From NCBI GenBank assembly GCA_025454405.1, contig JALOON010000043.1:1-43531 (forward strand): a DNA stretch of 43,531 nt, written 5' to 3'. The notes beneath the pieces are model-generated. The model searched no databases. It saw only the letters and a program-made list of their open reading frames with translations, and was not told the DNA's origin. The stretch's first letter is position 1; each line of letters opens with the position of its first letter. The DNA comes from Oscillatoriaceae cyanobacterium Prado104. Lineage in GTDB: Bacteria; Cyanobacteriota; Cyanobacteriia; Cyanobacteriales; Microcoleaceae. A program made the translations under genes and the position numbers. Below, piece after piece: positions 1 through 8,475 of the stretch.

Positions 1-167
1 TTTCCGAGTTTCGATCCCCCTAAATCCCCCTTAAGAAGGGGGACTTTGATGATGCAGGAGAAATCTCGCTGGTTTCCGAGTTTCGATCCCCCTAAATCCT
101 CCTTAAGAAGGGGGACTTAGATCGCTTCCGGTCCCCCCCTTCTTAAGGGGGGCTAGGGGGGATCGAG
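1..167. repeat. Palindromic intergenic repeat, two direct copies and one inverted
   Basis: Two near-identical direct copies begin at 1 and 73 with TTTCCGAGTTTCGATCCCCC and run through a CCCCTTAAGAAGGGGG-type palindrome. A third copy at about 131-167 is in the opposite orientation. Such C/G-run palindromes are common cyanobacterial intergenic repeats. The block lies directly upstream of the pqq genes, and no gene is visible in it. Confidence 0.8.
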
Positions 168-239
168 ATCTCATAGTTAAACAACTTTCTGCGGCTAACT
201 TGAAGCTGAATTTAAAACCAATACCTTCTAAAATATGCA

Positions 240-986
240 ATGCTAATCCCCTCACAAATTAGAGCAGATCGACCCATGCAAGAATTATTATCGCCGATCG
301 AATTCGAGAATCTGCTGCGCCAGCAACACCGCCGCTACCACCACCTGCATCCGTTTCACAAGCGAATGAATGCCGGAGAATTGACACCAGAAGAAGTGCG
401 GCGCTGGGTAATAAATCGCTTCTATTACCAACGCAGTATTCCGCTCAAAGATGCCGCAATTTTATCGAATTGTCCCGATCGCGAAGTGCGGCGCGAGTGG
501 ATTCAACGCATTATAGACCACGATGGCCGAGATACAGAAACAGGCGGAATTGAAGCGTGGTTGCGATTGGGTGAAGCAGTTGGAATTTCGCGCGATCGAC
601 TGTTGGACGATCGCCATGTTTTACCCGGAGTGCGATATGCTGTGGATGCTTATGTCAATTTTTGCAAAACTAAACCTTGGATTGAATCGATCGCATCTTC
701 GCTGACAGAATTGTTCGGACCCGATGCAATTCGCGAACGTTTAGTTGCGTTAGAAAAATACTATTCATGGATCGATCCCAGCGGATTTGATTATTTTCGA
801 GTGCGGTTGCATCAAGCCCCTCAAGACGCTCGCTACGCGCTAAATTTAGTAATAAAACACTGTCAAACTGTGGAGATGCAACAAAAAGCTGTTGAGGCAT
901 TAATTTTCAAGTGCGATTTGTTGTGGAGTCAACTTGAAGCGATCGAACGCGGAGACACTCGTCCGGGAGTCAAGCAAGATGAATAA
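240..986 (+). CDS. pqqC: PqqC-like pyrroloquinoline-quinone synthase
   Basis: PqqC is a cofactor-free oxidase that performs the last ring closure and oxidation in PQQ synthesis in the cytoplasm. The 248-residue protein shows family landmarks: HPFH near residue 39, NRFYYQ followed by SIPLKDAAILSNCPDR (about 60-82), IDHDG (about 92-96), SLTELF (about 154-159), YFRVRL (about 185-190) and FKCDLLWSQL near the C-terminus. The gene is first in a run in which its stop overlaps the pqqD start by 8 bases. The start at 240 has no clear ribosome site. An ATG at 276 gives a 236-residue protein closer to the usual length and is a serious alternative. The position expected to hold a conserved His after SLTELF appears to be Ile (see findings). 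Chlamydial CADD-like proteins share this fold, but the adjoining pqqD and pqqE favour a PQQ role. Confidence 0.88.
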   Translation: MLIPSQIRADRPMQELLSPIEFENLLRQQHRRYHHLHPFHKRMNAGELTPEEVRRWVINRFYYQRSIPLKDAAILSNCPDREVRREWIQRIIDHDGRDTETGGIEAWLRLGEAVGISRDRLLDDRHVLPGVRYAVDAYVNFCKTKPWIESIASSLTELFGPDAIRERLVALEKYYSWIDPSGFDYFRVRLHQAPQDARYALNLVIKHCQTVEMQQKAVEALIFKCDLLWSQLEAIERGDTRPGVKQDE

Positions 987-1260
987 TAACAGTTATCCCT
1001 ATCTGGCTTGCGGAGTGCGGCTGTTTTGGGATGAGGTGCGACAACAGCATTTTCTGTTGTTTCCCGAGGGCGCAATTAAATTGAATAAAACGGCTTGGGC
1101 GATTTTAAAACTGTGCGATCGCCAACATACAATAGACGAAATTGTTGCTGAGTTATCAGCACAGTTTGCTAACACTAACATTGAATCGGATGTCTGTCAA
1201 CTGATTGCTAAAATTTCGCAGCGAGGCTTGATAAATGAATCAGATTCCACTACCTTTTAG
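979..1260 (+). CDS. pqqD: PqqD-like peptide chaperone
   Basis: PqqD is a small RiPP-recognition protein that binds the PqqA precursor peptide and presents it to the radical SAM enzyme PqqE. The 93-residue product has the fold's typical sequence, with GVRLFWDE followed by LLFPEGAIKLNKTAWAIL and a C-terminal DEIVAELSAQF helix. The ATG at 979 is chosen because it overlaps the end of pqqC (ATGAATAA), a usual sign of translational coupling. A longer reading from 934 would run inside pqqC and add residues not expected for the family. The end overlaps pqqE by 26 bases. Confidence 0.88.
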   Translation: MNNNSYPYLACGVRLFWDEVRQQHFLLFPEGAIKLNKTAWAILKLCDRQHTIDEIVAELSAQFANTNIESDVCQLIAKISQRGLINESDSTTF

Positions 1261-2341
1261 TCTGGTTGCCGAGTTAACTTACCGCTGTCCGTTGCGCTGT
1301 CCTTACTGTTCAAATCCGATGAATTGGAGCGATGGTTCTTACAGGCAAGAACTCCCGACAGAGGATTGGTTGCGAGTAATTCGGCAAGCTCGAAATTTAG
1401 GTGTTTTGCAATTGGGATTGACTGGTGGAGAACCGCTGCTGCGAAATGACTTAGAAATGTTAGTCGAAACCGCAGCAGAATTGGGACTTTATACGACATT
1501 AGTTACGGCTGGAACTTTACTAACAAGAGAACGGGCGGTAAATCTCAATAAACTGGGTTTAGATCACGTTCAAATTAGCATTCAAGATAGCCGATCGACC
1601 GAATCCGATCGCATTGCGGGAGCGCGATCGTTTGACCAAAAAATTGCAACTGCTCGACTGGTAAAAGAGTTAGGTTTTCCGCTGACATTGAACTTTGTTT
1701 TGCACCGCCAAAATCTCGATCGACTTGAGGAAATGCTATCGCTAGCGGAATTATTGCAAGCCGATCGCGTTGAGTTGGCAAACACTCAATACTACGGTTG
1801 GGCATTTCACAATCGGGATGCGTTGTTGCCAACTCGCGAACAGTTAGCAAGGGCGGAACTAGCAGTAAAAGCTGCACAACAACGCCGCAAAATTCCGATG
1901 GGAATTCTCTATGTTATTCCCGATTACTATGCAGAATATCCCAAACCTTGCATGGGCGGTTGGGGAAATCGGACATTAATTATTACCCCAAATGGCGGGG
2001 GTTTACCCTGCCAAGCTGCAATGGCAATTCCCGATCTTGAGTTTGGCAACGTTCGCGATCGCCCTCTCGATTGGATTTGGTTTGAATCTCCTGGAATGAA
2101 TCGATTTCGCGGCACGAATTGGATGCCGGAACCTTGTCAGAGTTGCGATCGAAAAACTTTGGATTGGGGAGGTTGTCGCTGTCAAGCTTTTCTGTTAACT
2201 AAAGATGCGGGGGCTACCGATCCGGTTTGCCATCTTTCGCCACAGCACGATCGAGTTCGATCGATATTAGAGCAATTGCCCGCGCACCAAGAAGATTTTG
2301 TTTATCGCGATCGCCACGATACCTCTTTTTCTTCGAGATAG
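1235..2341 (+). CDS. pqqE: PqqE-like radical SAM/SPASM enzyme (PqqA peptide cyclase)
   Basis: PqqE uses S-adenosylmethionine and iron-sulfur clusters to join a Glu and a Tyr side chain in PqqA, the first step of PQQ synthesis. The radical SAM motif CPLRCPYC (CX3CX2C) is at about residues 18-25, followed by the GGEPLL SAM-binding stretch. The C-terminal half carries SPASM-type cysteines: CMGGWG, LPCQAA, CQSC, WGGCRCQAF and TDPVC. At 368 residues it has normal family length. The ATG at 1235 lies inside the end of pqqD, as expected for a coupled operon. No PQQ-dependent dehydrogenase, pqqA or pqqB is seen in the window, so the substrate peptide is unknown here. Confidence 0.9.
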   Translation: MNQIPLPFSLVAELTYRCPLRCPYCSNPMNWSDGSYRQELPTEDWLRVIRQARNLGVLQLGLTGGEPLLRNDLEMLVETAAELGLYTTLVTAGTLLTRERAVNLNKLGLDHVQISIQDSRSTESDRIAGARSFDQKIATARLVKELGFPLTLNFVLHRQNLDRLEEMLSLAELLQADRVELANTQYYGWAFHNRDALLPTREQLARAELAVKAAQQRRKIPMGILYVIPDYYAEYPKPCMGGWGNRTLIITPNGGGLPCQAAMAIPDLEFGNVRDRPLDWIWFESPGMNRFRGTNWMPEPCQSCDRKTLDWGGCRCQAFLLTKDAGATDPVCHLSPQHDRVRSILEQLPAHQEDFVYRDRHDTSFSSR

Positions 2342-2385
2342 TTGGAAAATAATGACACAAATACCTTAGAGCATTAGGTAAACTT

Positions 2386-2451
2386 GCCCGCAGCATTCAC
2401 CGCTTATTCTACAAATTATATTGTAGATTGTTGGGGGCAAATACTGCGGGC
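2386..2451. repeat. Inverted repeat between pqqE and petL
   Basis: Arms GCCCGCAG (2386-2393) and CTGCGGGC (2444-2451) enclose a nested TACAA/TTGTA hairpin. It lies between the convergent pqqE and petL genes, so it may act as a weak terminator for either, but no clear T-run follows. Confidence 0.4.
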
Positions 2452-2511
2452 GATCGCTCTTGAATTACCAGAGATTTAACTCTCTGATTCCTGCATTAAC
2501 AAACAGGGGAA

Positions 2512-2613
2512 TTAGATCAGTTTAACCGCACGCAAAGTGAACATCAAACCTGCTGCCAGACCGAGCATTCCAGCAAAAATTCCGAAATAAGCTATCGCAC
2601 CGCTAAGAGTCAT
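2512..2613 (-). CDS. petL: Cytochrome b6f complex subunit PetL
   Basis: This gene codes for 33 residues beginning MTLSGAIAYFGIF and ending FTLRAVKLI. PetL is a single-span subunit at the edge of the cytochrome b6f complex in the thylakoid membrane, where it helps stabilise the dimer. The pattern of a short polar start, AYFG, one hydrophobic helix and a basic LRAVKLI end matches cyanobacterial PetL as I remember it. A GGAGA ribosome site lies 6 bases upstream of the ATG. It is a stand-alone gene divergent from aroB. Such a short gene is easily missed by automatic annotation. Confidence 0.82.
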   Translation of the reverse strand: MTLSGAIAYFGIFAGMLGLAAGLMFTLRAVKLI

Positions 2614-2691
2614 TGCAATTTCTCCAAAACAATCAATAAAAAAGACCTTTGAGAATTATAATTGAAAATCTCATATCTAAACTCAATTAAT

Positions 2692-3786
2692 ATGCACTCA
2701 ACGATAAAAGTGGATTTAGGGTCGCAATCTTACCATATTTGCGCTCGATCGAACGGTTTAGAGGAACTGGGTCCGCTGGTGGCAGAGCTAAATTTGGGCA
2801 AAAAAGTGCTGTTGGTGTCGAATCAGTCGATTTTTCGGCACTACGGCGAACAAGCTACTGCTTCCTTGGAATCTGCTGGTTTTGAGGTTTCTAACTGCAT
2901 TTTACCGCCGGGGGAACAGTACAAAACTTTAAACTCGGTGCAGAAAATTTACGGGGCTGCTTTGGAAAACCGCTTGGAACGTTCCTCGACGATGGTAGCC
3001 TTGGGCGGTGGAGTCGTCGGAGATATGACAGGTTTTGCGGCGGCGACTTGGCTGCGAGGAATTAATGTCGTGCAAGTCCCGACTTCGCTGCTGGCGATGG
3101 TGGATGCTGCAATCGGCGGTAAAACGGGGGTAAACCATCCTTTAGGCAAGAACTTAATCGGGGCTTTTCACCAGCCGCGCTTGGTACTCATCGATCCGGA
3201 TGTGCTGAAAACTCTGCCGGGAAGGGAATTTCGATCGGCGATGGCGGAAGTCATTAAGTACGGTGTAATTTGGGATGCCGAACTTTTTGAGATGTTGGAA
3301 AAGTCGAATCGTTTGGATCAAATGCGCTACGTGAAACCGGAGTTGCTGGCAGAAATTTTGAGCAGGTCTTGCCAAGCGAAGGCAGATGTGGTAAGCAAAG
3401 ACGAAAAAGAATCGGGTTTGCGAGCAATTTTAAATTACGGACATACGATCGGCCACGCCGTAGAAAGTTTAACAGGTTATAAAACCATAAATCACGGCGA
3501 AGGAGTTGCGATCGGGATGGTGGCAGCCAGCCGGATTGCTGTAGAATTGGGGATGTGGAATGAAGAGTGCGATCGGCGGCAATTAGCCTTAATTGAAAAA
3601 GCTTATTTGCCCGCAAAATTGCCCGCAGGTATCGATGTTGAAGAGATTGTCAAAAGCTTGCAAATAGACAAGAAAGTGCAGGATGGCAAAGTCAGGTTTG
3701 TCTTGCCTGCTGCGATCGGCAGTGCCGGAGTGAGCGATCGCGTCAATGGCGATTTAATTTTACAAGTTTTGCGGCAGATGTTTTAG
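2692..3786 (+). CDS. aroB: 3-dehydroquinate synthase
   Basis: AroB converts DAHP to 3-dehydroquinate, the second step of the shikimate pathway to aromatic amino acids, and needs NAD and a divalent metal. The protein shows LPPGEQYKT, the NAD-binding [11 protein letters not shown], the [18 protein letters not shown] block, [10 protein letters not shown], the metal-ligand stretch AEVIKYG, and the later NYGHTIGHA and [10 protein letters not shown] motifs. The ATG at 2692 gives 364 residues, close to the usual length. The frame is open to a TTG at 2662, but that adds ten residues with no support. It stands alone, divergent from petL. Confidence 0.96.
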   Translation: MHSTIKVDLGSQSYHICARSNGLEELGPLVAELNLGKKVLLVSNQSIFRHYGEQATASLESAGFEVSNCILPPGEQYKTLNSVQKIYGAALENRLERSSTMVALGGGVVGDMTGFAAATWLRGINVVQVPTSLLAMVDAAIGGKTGVNHPLGKNLIGAFHQPRLVLIDPDVLKTLPGREFRSAMAEVIKYGVIWDAELFEMLEKSNRLDQMRYVKPELLAEILSRSCQAKADVVSKDEKESGLRAILNYGHTIGHAVESLTGYKTINHGEGVAIGMVAASRIAVELGMWNEECDRRQLALIEKAYLPAKLPAGIDVEEIVKSLQIDKKVQDGKVRFVLPAAIGSAGVSDRVNGDLILQVLRQMF

Positions 3787-4185
3787 TTATAACTGTTTGT
3801 AGTGAGGACTTCAGCCCGCAAAGTTAGAGGACTAAAGTCCTGACTGCGAACTAAACTACGAACTAATCTTATGGTTATCGATCGGGAAACACAATATTAA
3901 TTGCCGAAAAACCCACCTTCCTTTTCCGGAACAAATGGCAAAGATTAGTAATTAGCAATTAGCATCTCGCTCAATAAAAACCTGATTGAATCGGATGTAT
4001 CTGCGTGGATCTGGGTGTATCTGTTAACAGTTGAGGGCTTACAAGTTGACTGTTGACAGCGGTTTTTATACCAATTCTCCAAGAGCGTACAAAAGTGGTG
4101 ACTTCAGGGTCGATCGAGAGGAAGTTAACCATTCAGATACAGGTTTAAGATTTTGGAGAATTGGGATTAATTATATCTAAAAAAG
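3787..4185. repeat. Non-coding spacer with two repeat types
   Basis: No gene is seen in this 399-base spacer. Near 3800-3850 it holds a GGACTAAAGTCC palindrome, with relatives near 22690-22730 and 43265-43320. At 4071-4164 perfect 12-base inverted arms (CCAATTCTCCAA / TTGGAGAATTGG) bound a roughly 94-base MITE-like segment that ends 21 bases before the CHAT gene and probably lies in its leader. Confidence 0.6.
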
Positions 4186-6798
4186 ATGAAATTTACCCGA
4201 TCGCTCCGACAATTAATTGTCTTATTTCTCTGCTCGTGCCTGTTGACAATTACCGTGCCTCATGCTAGCGCTCAACAAAGGCAGCCCGAAGCAATCCAAC
4301 TCCTCCAGCAAGCTCGAACTTTGTACGATTCAGAAAGATTTTCCGAAGCCGTAACGCTGTTGCAGCAAGCAGCAGCAGCCTTGGAAGCAAGGGGAGAAAA
4401 CCTCGATCGAGCCGCAGCTTTGAGCAATTTGGCTGCAACTTTCGGGCAGTTAGCTGATTGGGAACAAGCAGAAATTGCGATTAATTCGAGTTTGTCAGCA
4501 GTGCGATCGCAGCCAACAACCCCGCAGCAGCAGCAAATATTAGGTCAAATTCTGAATGTTAAAGGACAGTTGCAACTCGAACGGGGACAGAATCAAGAGG
4601 CGATCGATACTCTCGAAACAGCAGCTAAAATTCTCGATAAAATTAATGCAAATCATCAACTTTTACAAGTTAAACTAAATCAAACGAGAGCTTGGGAAGC
4701 TTTGGGAATGTACCCGAAAGCTTGCAAAATTCTGTTAGGTGCTTTGCAGTTAGAAAATAAAACTTGTGAAGTTTCGATCGAGGCACTGCAAAGTTTGTAC
4801 GCTGGCAATAGGTCCCGGGAAAATCTCCGCGCTATTAATGCTTTAGGCAGGGTACTGCGAGTTTTGGGACAACTGGATACATCGGAAAATTTGCTGTTAT
4901 TTGCAGCAACAGCCAGTAGAGATGCGGGCGGGCAAGAAGAAGCTGCAATTACCCTCAATCTCGGCAATACAGCGCGGGCTAAAAGCAACAAACCCGGTTT
5001 AAATCTCTCAGAAAAAAGCGACTGGGAGCAGCGGGCATTGGAGAATTATACTCGATCGGCTGCTATGTCGCCTCCGTTATCGGCCCTGTGGATGCAGGCG
5101 AAATTGAATCAATTGAGCCTGTTAGTCGATCGAGCAAATTGGTCGGATGCAGTTGATGTGTGGCGTTCGATCGCGCCTGAAGTCGATAATTTCCCTCTAA
5201 ATCGCGCCGGAATTTACGCTAGAATTAATTTAGCTCAAAGGTTGACAAAGTTAGCATTTTCTCCGGCAAACACTCCGGCAGTTAGCGAGATTGAAAACAT
5301 CCTCGATCGCGCCAGCGAAGCTGCAACTCGTTTGGGCGATCCGCGAGTGCAAGCTTACATTTTGGGAACTCGGGGCAAACTTTACGAACTGCAAAATCAG
5401 AATTCTCTAGCGGAAACTCTAACCCTGCGGGCTTTGAGTTTAGCACCGGCATTTCAATCTCCCGATATTGCTTATCAATTGTTGTGGCAACTCGGGCGAA
5501 TTCGCAAATCTCAAGGGAATATCAAAGGGGCGATCGATCTGTACAGTCAAGCTGTCGGTATTCTATCTTCTTTGCGGGGCGATTTGGTAACAGTCAATCC
5601 CGAAGTGCAGTTTTCTTTTCGAGAAAGTGCCGAACCGGTTTATCGAGAATTAGTCGGGCTGCTATTGCAAGGGGAATCGCCGAGTCAAGAAAATTTGAAA
5701 CTTGCCCGCCAAACAGTAGAATCTTTGCAATTAGCAGAATTAGATAACTTTTTTCGCGATGCTTGTGCCGATGCCAAAGCGCAATCGATCGAAGATATCG
5801 ATCCGGCAGCAGCGGTGATTTATCCGATTATTTTAAGCGATCGCTTGGAAGTAATTTTATCAATTCCCGGTAAGCCCCTGCGTCGCTACACTACGAAGAA
5901 ATCTCGGGAAGAGTTGGAAACTGCCTTTAGGACAGCAAAAAATACAATCAGACCCGCTGGTTTTCCTCGGGAAAGATTGCCCGCAGTTCAACAAGTATAT
6001 GACTGGTTGATCCGTCCCGCCGAGTCAGAGTTGAGCGCCAGCGGGATTAAAACGCTAGTATTCGTACTCGACGGTTTTTTGCGAAATTTGCCGATGGCAG
6101 TGCTCCACGACGGGCAACAGTTTCTAGTAGAAAGATACAGCATCGCGATCGCGCCTGGATTGCAATTAATTGCGCCGAAACCACTGAAAAAAACGCAGTT
6201 AAAAGTGTTAACGGCAGCGCTTTCAGAAGCGCGTCCGGGTTTTTCTGCTTTGCCCGGTGTTACCGAAGAAGTGCAGCAAATTTCTGCAATTTTACCGGGT
6301 AGCAAACTTGTTAACGAACAGTTTGTGGCTCGCCAGTTGCAAAATCGAATTCAAGGTTCAGCTTACCCGATCGTCCATTTAGCAACCCACGGTCAATTTA
6401 GCTCGAATGCAGCAGAAACTTTTATTTTAACTTGGGACGAGCGAGTGAATGTTAAAGAGTTCGATCGATTGCTGCGATCGCGCCTTGGGGAACAGCAACA
6501 GCCGATCGAACTTTTGGTATTAAGCGCTTGCGAAACTGCTTCTGGAGACAGTCGCGCGGCTTTGGGTTTGGCTGGGGCGGCAATTCGATCGGGCGCGCGC
6601 AGTACCGCAGCGACTTTGTGGCAAGTAAACGATGAATCGACTGCGATTTTTATGGCAGAGTTTTACAAGCAGCTTGCTTTGTCTAAAGTTAGCAAAGCTG
6701 AAGCCCTGCGCAACGCTCAATTAATGTTGCTGAAAACCACAAAATATCGGAATCCTTTTTTCTGGGCACCTTTTGTTTTAGTAGGCAACTGGCAGTAA
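4186..6798 (+). CDS. Exported TPR and CHAT-domain protein
   Basis: This is an 870-residue protein. Residues 1-30 form a signal peptide (basic start, LIVLFLCSCLLTI core, cleavage after ASA), so it is probably exported. Residues about 35-500 are helical tetratricopeptide-like repeats with many Ala and Leu. Residues about 540-870 form a CHAT domain, a caspase-like fold found with TPRs. The likely dyad is visible: His735 in HLATHGQF and Cys782 in VLSACETASGD, followed by GLAGAAIRSGARS and the usual end FFWAPFVLVGNWQ. The ATG at 4186 is supported by the intact signal peptide. CHAT proteins are presumed or known proteases, and some act in heterocyst or immune signalling. The substrate is unknown here. 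The gene is monocistronic. Confidence 0.9.
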   Translation: MKFTRSLRQLIVLFLCSCLLTITVPHASAQQRQPEAIQLLQQARTLYDSERFSEAVTLLQQAAAALEARGENLDRAAALSNLAATFGQLADWEQAEIAINSSLSAVRSQPTTPQQQQILGQILNVKGQLQLERGQNQEAIDTLETAAKILDKINANHQLLQVKLNQTRAWEALGMYPKACKILLGALQLENKTCEVSIEALQSLYAGNRSRENLRAINALGRVLRVLGQLDTSENLLLFAATASRDAGGQEEAAITLNLGNTARAKSNKPGLNLSEKSDWEQRALENYTRSAAMSPPLSALWMQAKLNQLSLLVDRANWSDAVDVWRSIAPEVDNFPLNRAGIYARINLAQRLTKLAFSPANTPAVSEIENILDRASEAATRLGDPRVQAYILGTRGKLYELQNQNSLAETLTLRALSLAPAFQSPDIAYQLLWQLGRIRKSQGNIKGAIDLYSQAVGILSSLRGDLVTVNPEVQFSFRESAEPVYRELVGLLLQGESPSQENLKLARQTVESLQLAELDNFFRDACADAKAQSIEDIDPAAAVIYPIILSDRLEVILSIPGKPLRRYTTKKSREELETAFRTAKNTIRPAGFPRERLPAVQQVYDWLIRPAESELSASGIKTLVFVLDGFLRNLPMAVLHDGQQFLVERYSIAIAPGLQLIAPKPLKKTQLKVLTAALSEARPGFSALPGVTEEVQQISAILPGSKLVNEQFVARQLQNRIQGSAYPIVHLATHGQFSSNAAETFILTWDERVNVKEFDRLLRSRLGEQQQPIELLVLSACETASGDSRAALGLAGAAIRSGARSTAATLWQVNDESTAIFMAEFYKQLALSKVSKAEALRNAQLMLLKTTKYRNPFFWAPFVLVGNWQ

Positions 6799-6956
6799 TG
6801 TAGGTGCGGTTTTGATTTTTGATAAAATTAAAGAACTTATGGATGCCGAAGCTGCAATTCTCTAACCCCAACCGTTCTCAGTTGAGGAATTGCTTGCCAT
6901 GCATCCTTTACAGCCAGATCGACTAGCAGAAATATCCAGTTAAAATTGCGAAAATT

Positions 6957-7238
6957 ATGCAGTGCGAATTGTGCGATCGAGAAATGGCAGAATTAACTGC
7001 CCACCACCTGATTCCCAGACAAAACACCAAGCGGAAAAACGCCGATCCCAGCCCGACAATCGAGATTTGTTCGGCTTGTCACCGCCAGATTCACTCTCTA
7101 TTTGACAACAAACACCTAGCAGCCGAACTCAACTCTCTCGACAAACTCCAAAATGACCCCCAACTGCAGAAATTTATCTCTTGGGTTAAAAAACAAAAAC
7201 CCGAAAAACGCATTCAGGTTCGCGGCAAAAAAGCTTGA
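6957..7238 (+). CDS. Small HNH-endonuclease-like protein
   Basis: This 93-residue protein has two zinc-type knuckles: CELC at the N-terminus and CSACHRQIH at about residues 38-46. AHHLIPRQ lies between them and supplies the HNH-type His pair. The arrangement C-x2-C, HH, C-x2-C-H is that of short HNH nucleases common in cyanobacteria. It may nick DNA, but nothing nearby shows a target or partner. The basic tail (KKQKPEKRIQVRGKKA) could bind nucleic acid. Its 3' end lies only 34 bases from the remnant toxin gene on the other strand. Confidence 0.75.
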   Translation: MQCELCDREMAELTAHHLIPRQNTKRKNADPSPTIEICSACHRQIHSLFDNKHLAAELNSLDKLQNDPQLQKFISWVKKQKPEKRIQVRGKKA

Positions 7239-7272
7239 ATGTACCAGCACAAATACTAGCAAAAATAAATTA

Positions 7273-7374
7273 TCAATAAATTTGTTCTGCTGTTTCTAGG
7301 GCTGCGATTGCTTGCTCGTGATAATTCTCCACTCGCAACAGCGCATAAGCGAACACCATTGTATCGATTACCAT
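7273..7374 (-). pseudogene. Truncated PIN-domain toxin (VapC/FitB type), N-terminal fragment
   Basis: Directly after the antitoxin, sharing the TGATG junction, is a 33-codon frame beginning MVIDTMVFAYALL and continuing HEQAIAALE to a stop. IDTMVFAY is the usual first strand of a PIN ribonuclease, with the first catalytic Asp. Complete PIN toxins are about 130-140 residues. Here the frame ends at 7273, and the HNH gene occupies the space beyond, so the remaining acidic residues are gone. I infer a toxin broken by a deletion. Confidence 0.7.
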
Positions 7375-7598
7375 CAGGGTCGTCCTTGTTTTTTCCAATC
7401 TTGCAATTGGCTGGCATTTTGAACGGGCAGAGTATCCCAACGCCGGCGGATGCGATCGATCGTCGCGCTGCGCCGCGCGTAGCGACTTTGTAGCAAATCG
7501 CGAATTTCCTGCTCGATCGAAACTCCCTTTTGTTCCGCAAGCTTTTTGATGATAGCGATTAGTTCATCTGGCACATTGTGAATCGTAATTGTTGCCAT
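7374..7598 (-). CDS. FitA-like ribbon-helix-helix antitoxin
   Basis: The ATG at 7598 gives a 74-residue protein, MATITIHNVPDELIAIIKKL onward, the classic start of FitA/VapB antitoxins: a beta strand followed by two helices that bind operator DNA as a dimer. The C-terminal part (about 50-74) would normally wrap round the PIN toxin. AGAGG five bases upstream of this ATG makes it a better start than an earlier frame opening at 7628. The stop overlaps the start of a truncated PIN toxin, the usual operon order. With the toxin broken, it may now only repress its own promoter or neutralise related toxins elsewhere. Confidence 0.8.
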   Translation of the reverse strand: MATITIHNVPDELIAIIKKLAEQKGVSIEQEIRDLLQSRYARRSATIDRIRRRWDTLPVQNASQLQDWKKQGRP

Positions 7599-7697
7599 CT
7601 TGCCTCTCTTCTTGAAAAGAACATTCATAATTATGTTAGCAAATTTCTGTCCTTGTTTTTTAATTTCTGATTTTGAGGGTTGAAGGGCGATCGAACA

Positions 7698-8384
7698 TTA
7701 CGGAACTTCCCACACTTGGATTGTTCGATCGTTCCCCGCACTAACAATTGTTTTCCCATCAGCACAGATGGTAATGCAATTAACCCAATCTGAGCGATCT
7801 CCAATAGTTCTTATTAATTCTCCATCATGCAAATTCCAAACTTCGATGGTATTGTCGTTGTTCCTACTGACAAGAGTTTGCCCATACGGACCCATGGCGG
7901 CGCAACCAACCAAGTCTGAATGTGCTGCAATAGTTCTTATCAACTCTCCTGTGTGCAGATTCCAGATTCTGATGGTATTATCACAACTTGCACTAACAAT
8001 AGTTAGACCATCCGGGCTGATGGCAACAGATATAACTGAACCTAAAGACCAGCCAAAAGTGTACGATCGCCCCCCAATTCTCCACGGGTTGTATTCTTTT
8101 AAAATCTCTTTTACTCTCGATTCCGGTCTTTCTCGCAGCAACAAATATGCAGCTTTTTCTACTCGATCCGATTCATCCTCCAAAGCTCGAATCGCTAAAT
8201 CTAAACCAGCTTCTCCATACTTAATCGCATCGCCAACAGCCGCAATTCTTTCCTCGATAATTGCACTCGCCAATCGCTTTTTGACACCTGCGATTCCTCC
8301 CAAAACCGCCGCGTTAGTTGGTATTTGGGCTGCGCCGCCTAGAACGGCATCGTATTCTGTCGGTCGATCGGGATTTTGTGTCAT
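7698..8384 (-). CDS. HEAT-like and WD40 repeat protein
   Basis: This is a 228-residue protein. Residues about 20-95 form a helical block (AAVLGGIAGVKKRLAS, EERIAAVGDAIKYGEAGLDLAIRAL, YLLLRERPE) that resembles the HEAT-like leader of many cyanobacterial repeat proteins. Residues about 105-228 hold three WD40 repeats, seen in SPDGLTIVSASCDNTIRIWN, the degenerate NNDNTIEVWN and AGNDRTIQVWE. Three blades cannot close a normal seven-blade propeller, so it either oligomerises or is a shortened gene. It probably acts as a protein-binding scaffold. No operon partner is evident. Confidence 0.78.
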   Translation of the reverse strand: MTQNPDRPTEYDAVLGGAAQIPTNAAVLGGIAGVKKRLASAIIEERIAAVGDAIKYGEAGLDLAIRALEDESDRVEKAAYLLLRERPESRVKEILKEYNPWRIGGRSYTFGWSLGSVISVAISPDGLTIVSASCDNTIRIWNLHTGELIRTIAAHSDLVGCAAMGPYGQTLVSRNNDNTIEVWNLHDGELIRTIGDRSDWVNCITICADGKTIVSAGNDRTIQVWEVP

Positions 8385-8475
8385 GTCGCTTTTACCTGTT
8401 GAGTATGCAAAAAATCGATCGTTGGTAGTTCTCGGAAAGTTCCTAGGAAATATTTTAGTCTGGGATGCAACTATT

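Noticed and set aside
1..167. Possible CRISPR array because of repeated units at the window start
   Set aside because: There are only three copies in mixed orientation, with no regular spacer length and no cas genes.
6839..6943. A short frame (MDAEAAIL, stop, then PQPFSVEELLAMHPLQPDRLAEISS) before the HNH gene
   Set aside because: It could be the remnant of a small gene, but it has an internal stop, is very short and cannot be tied to a family.
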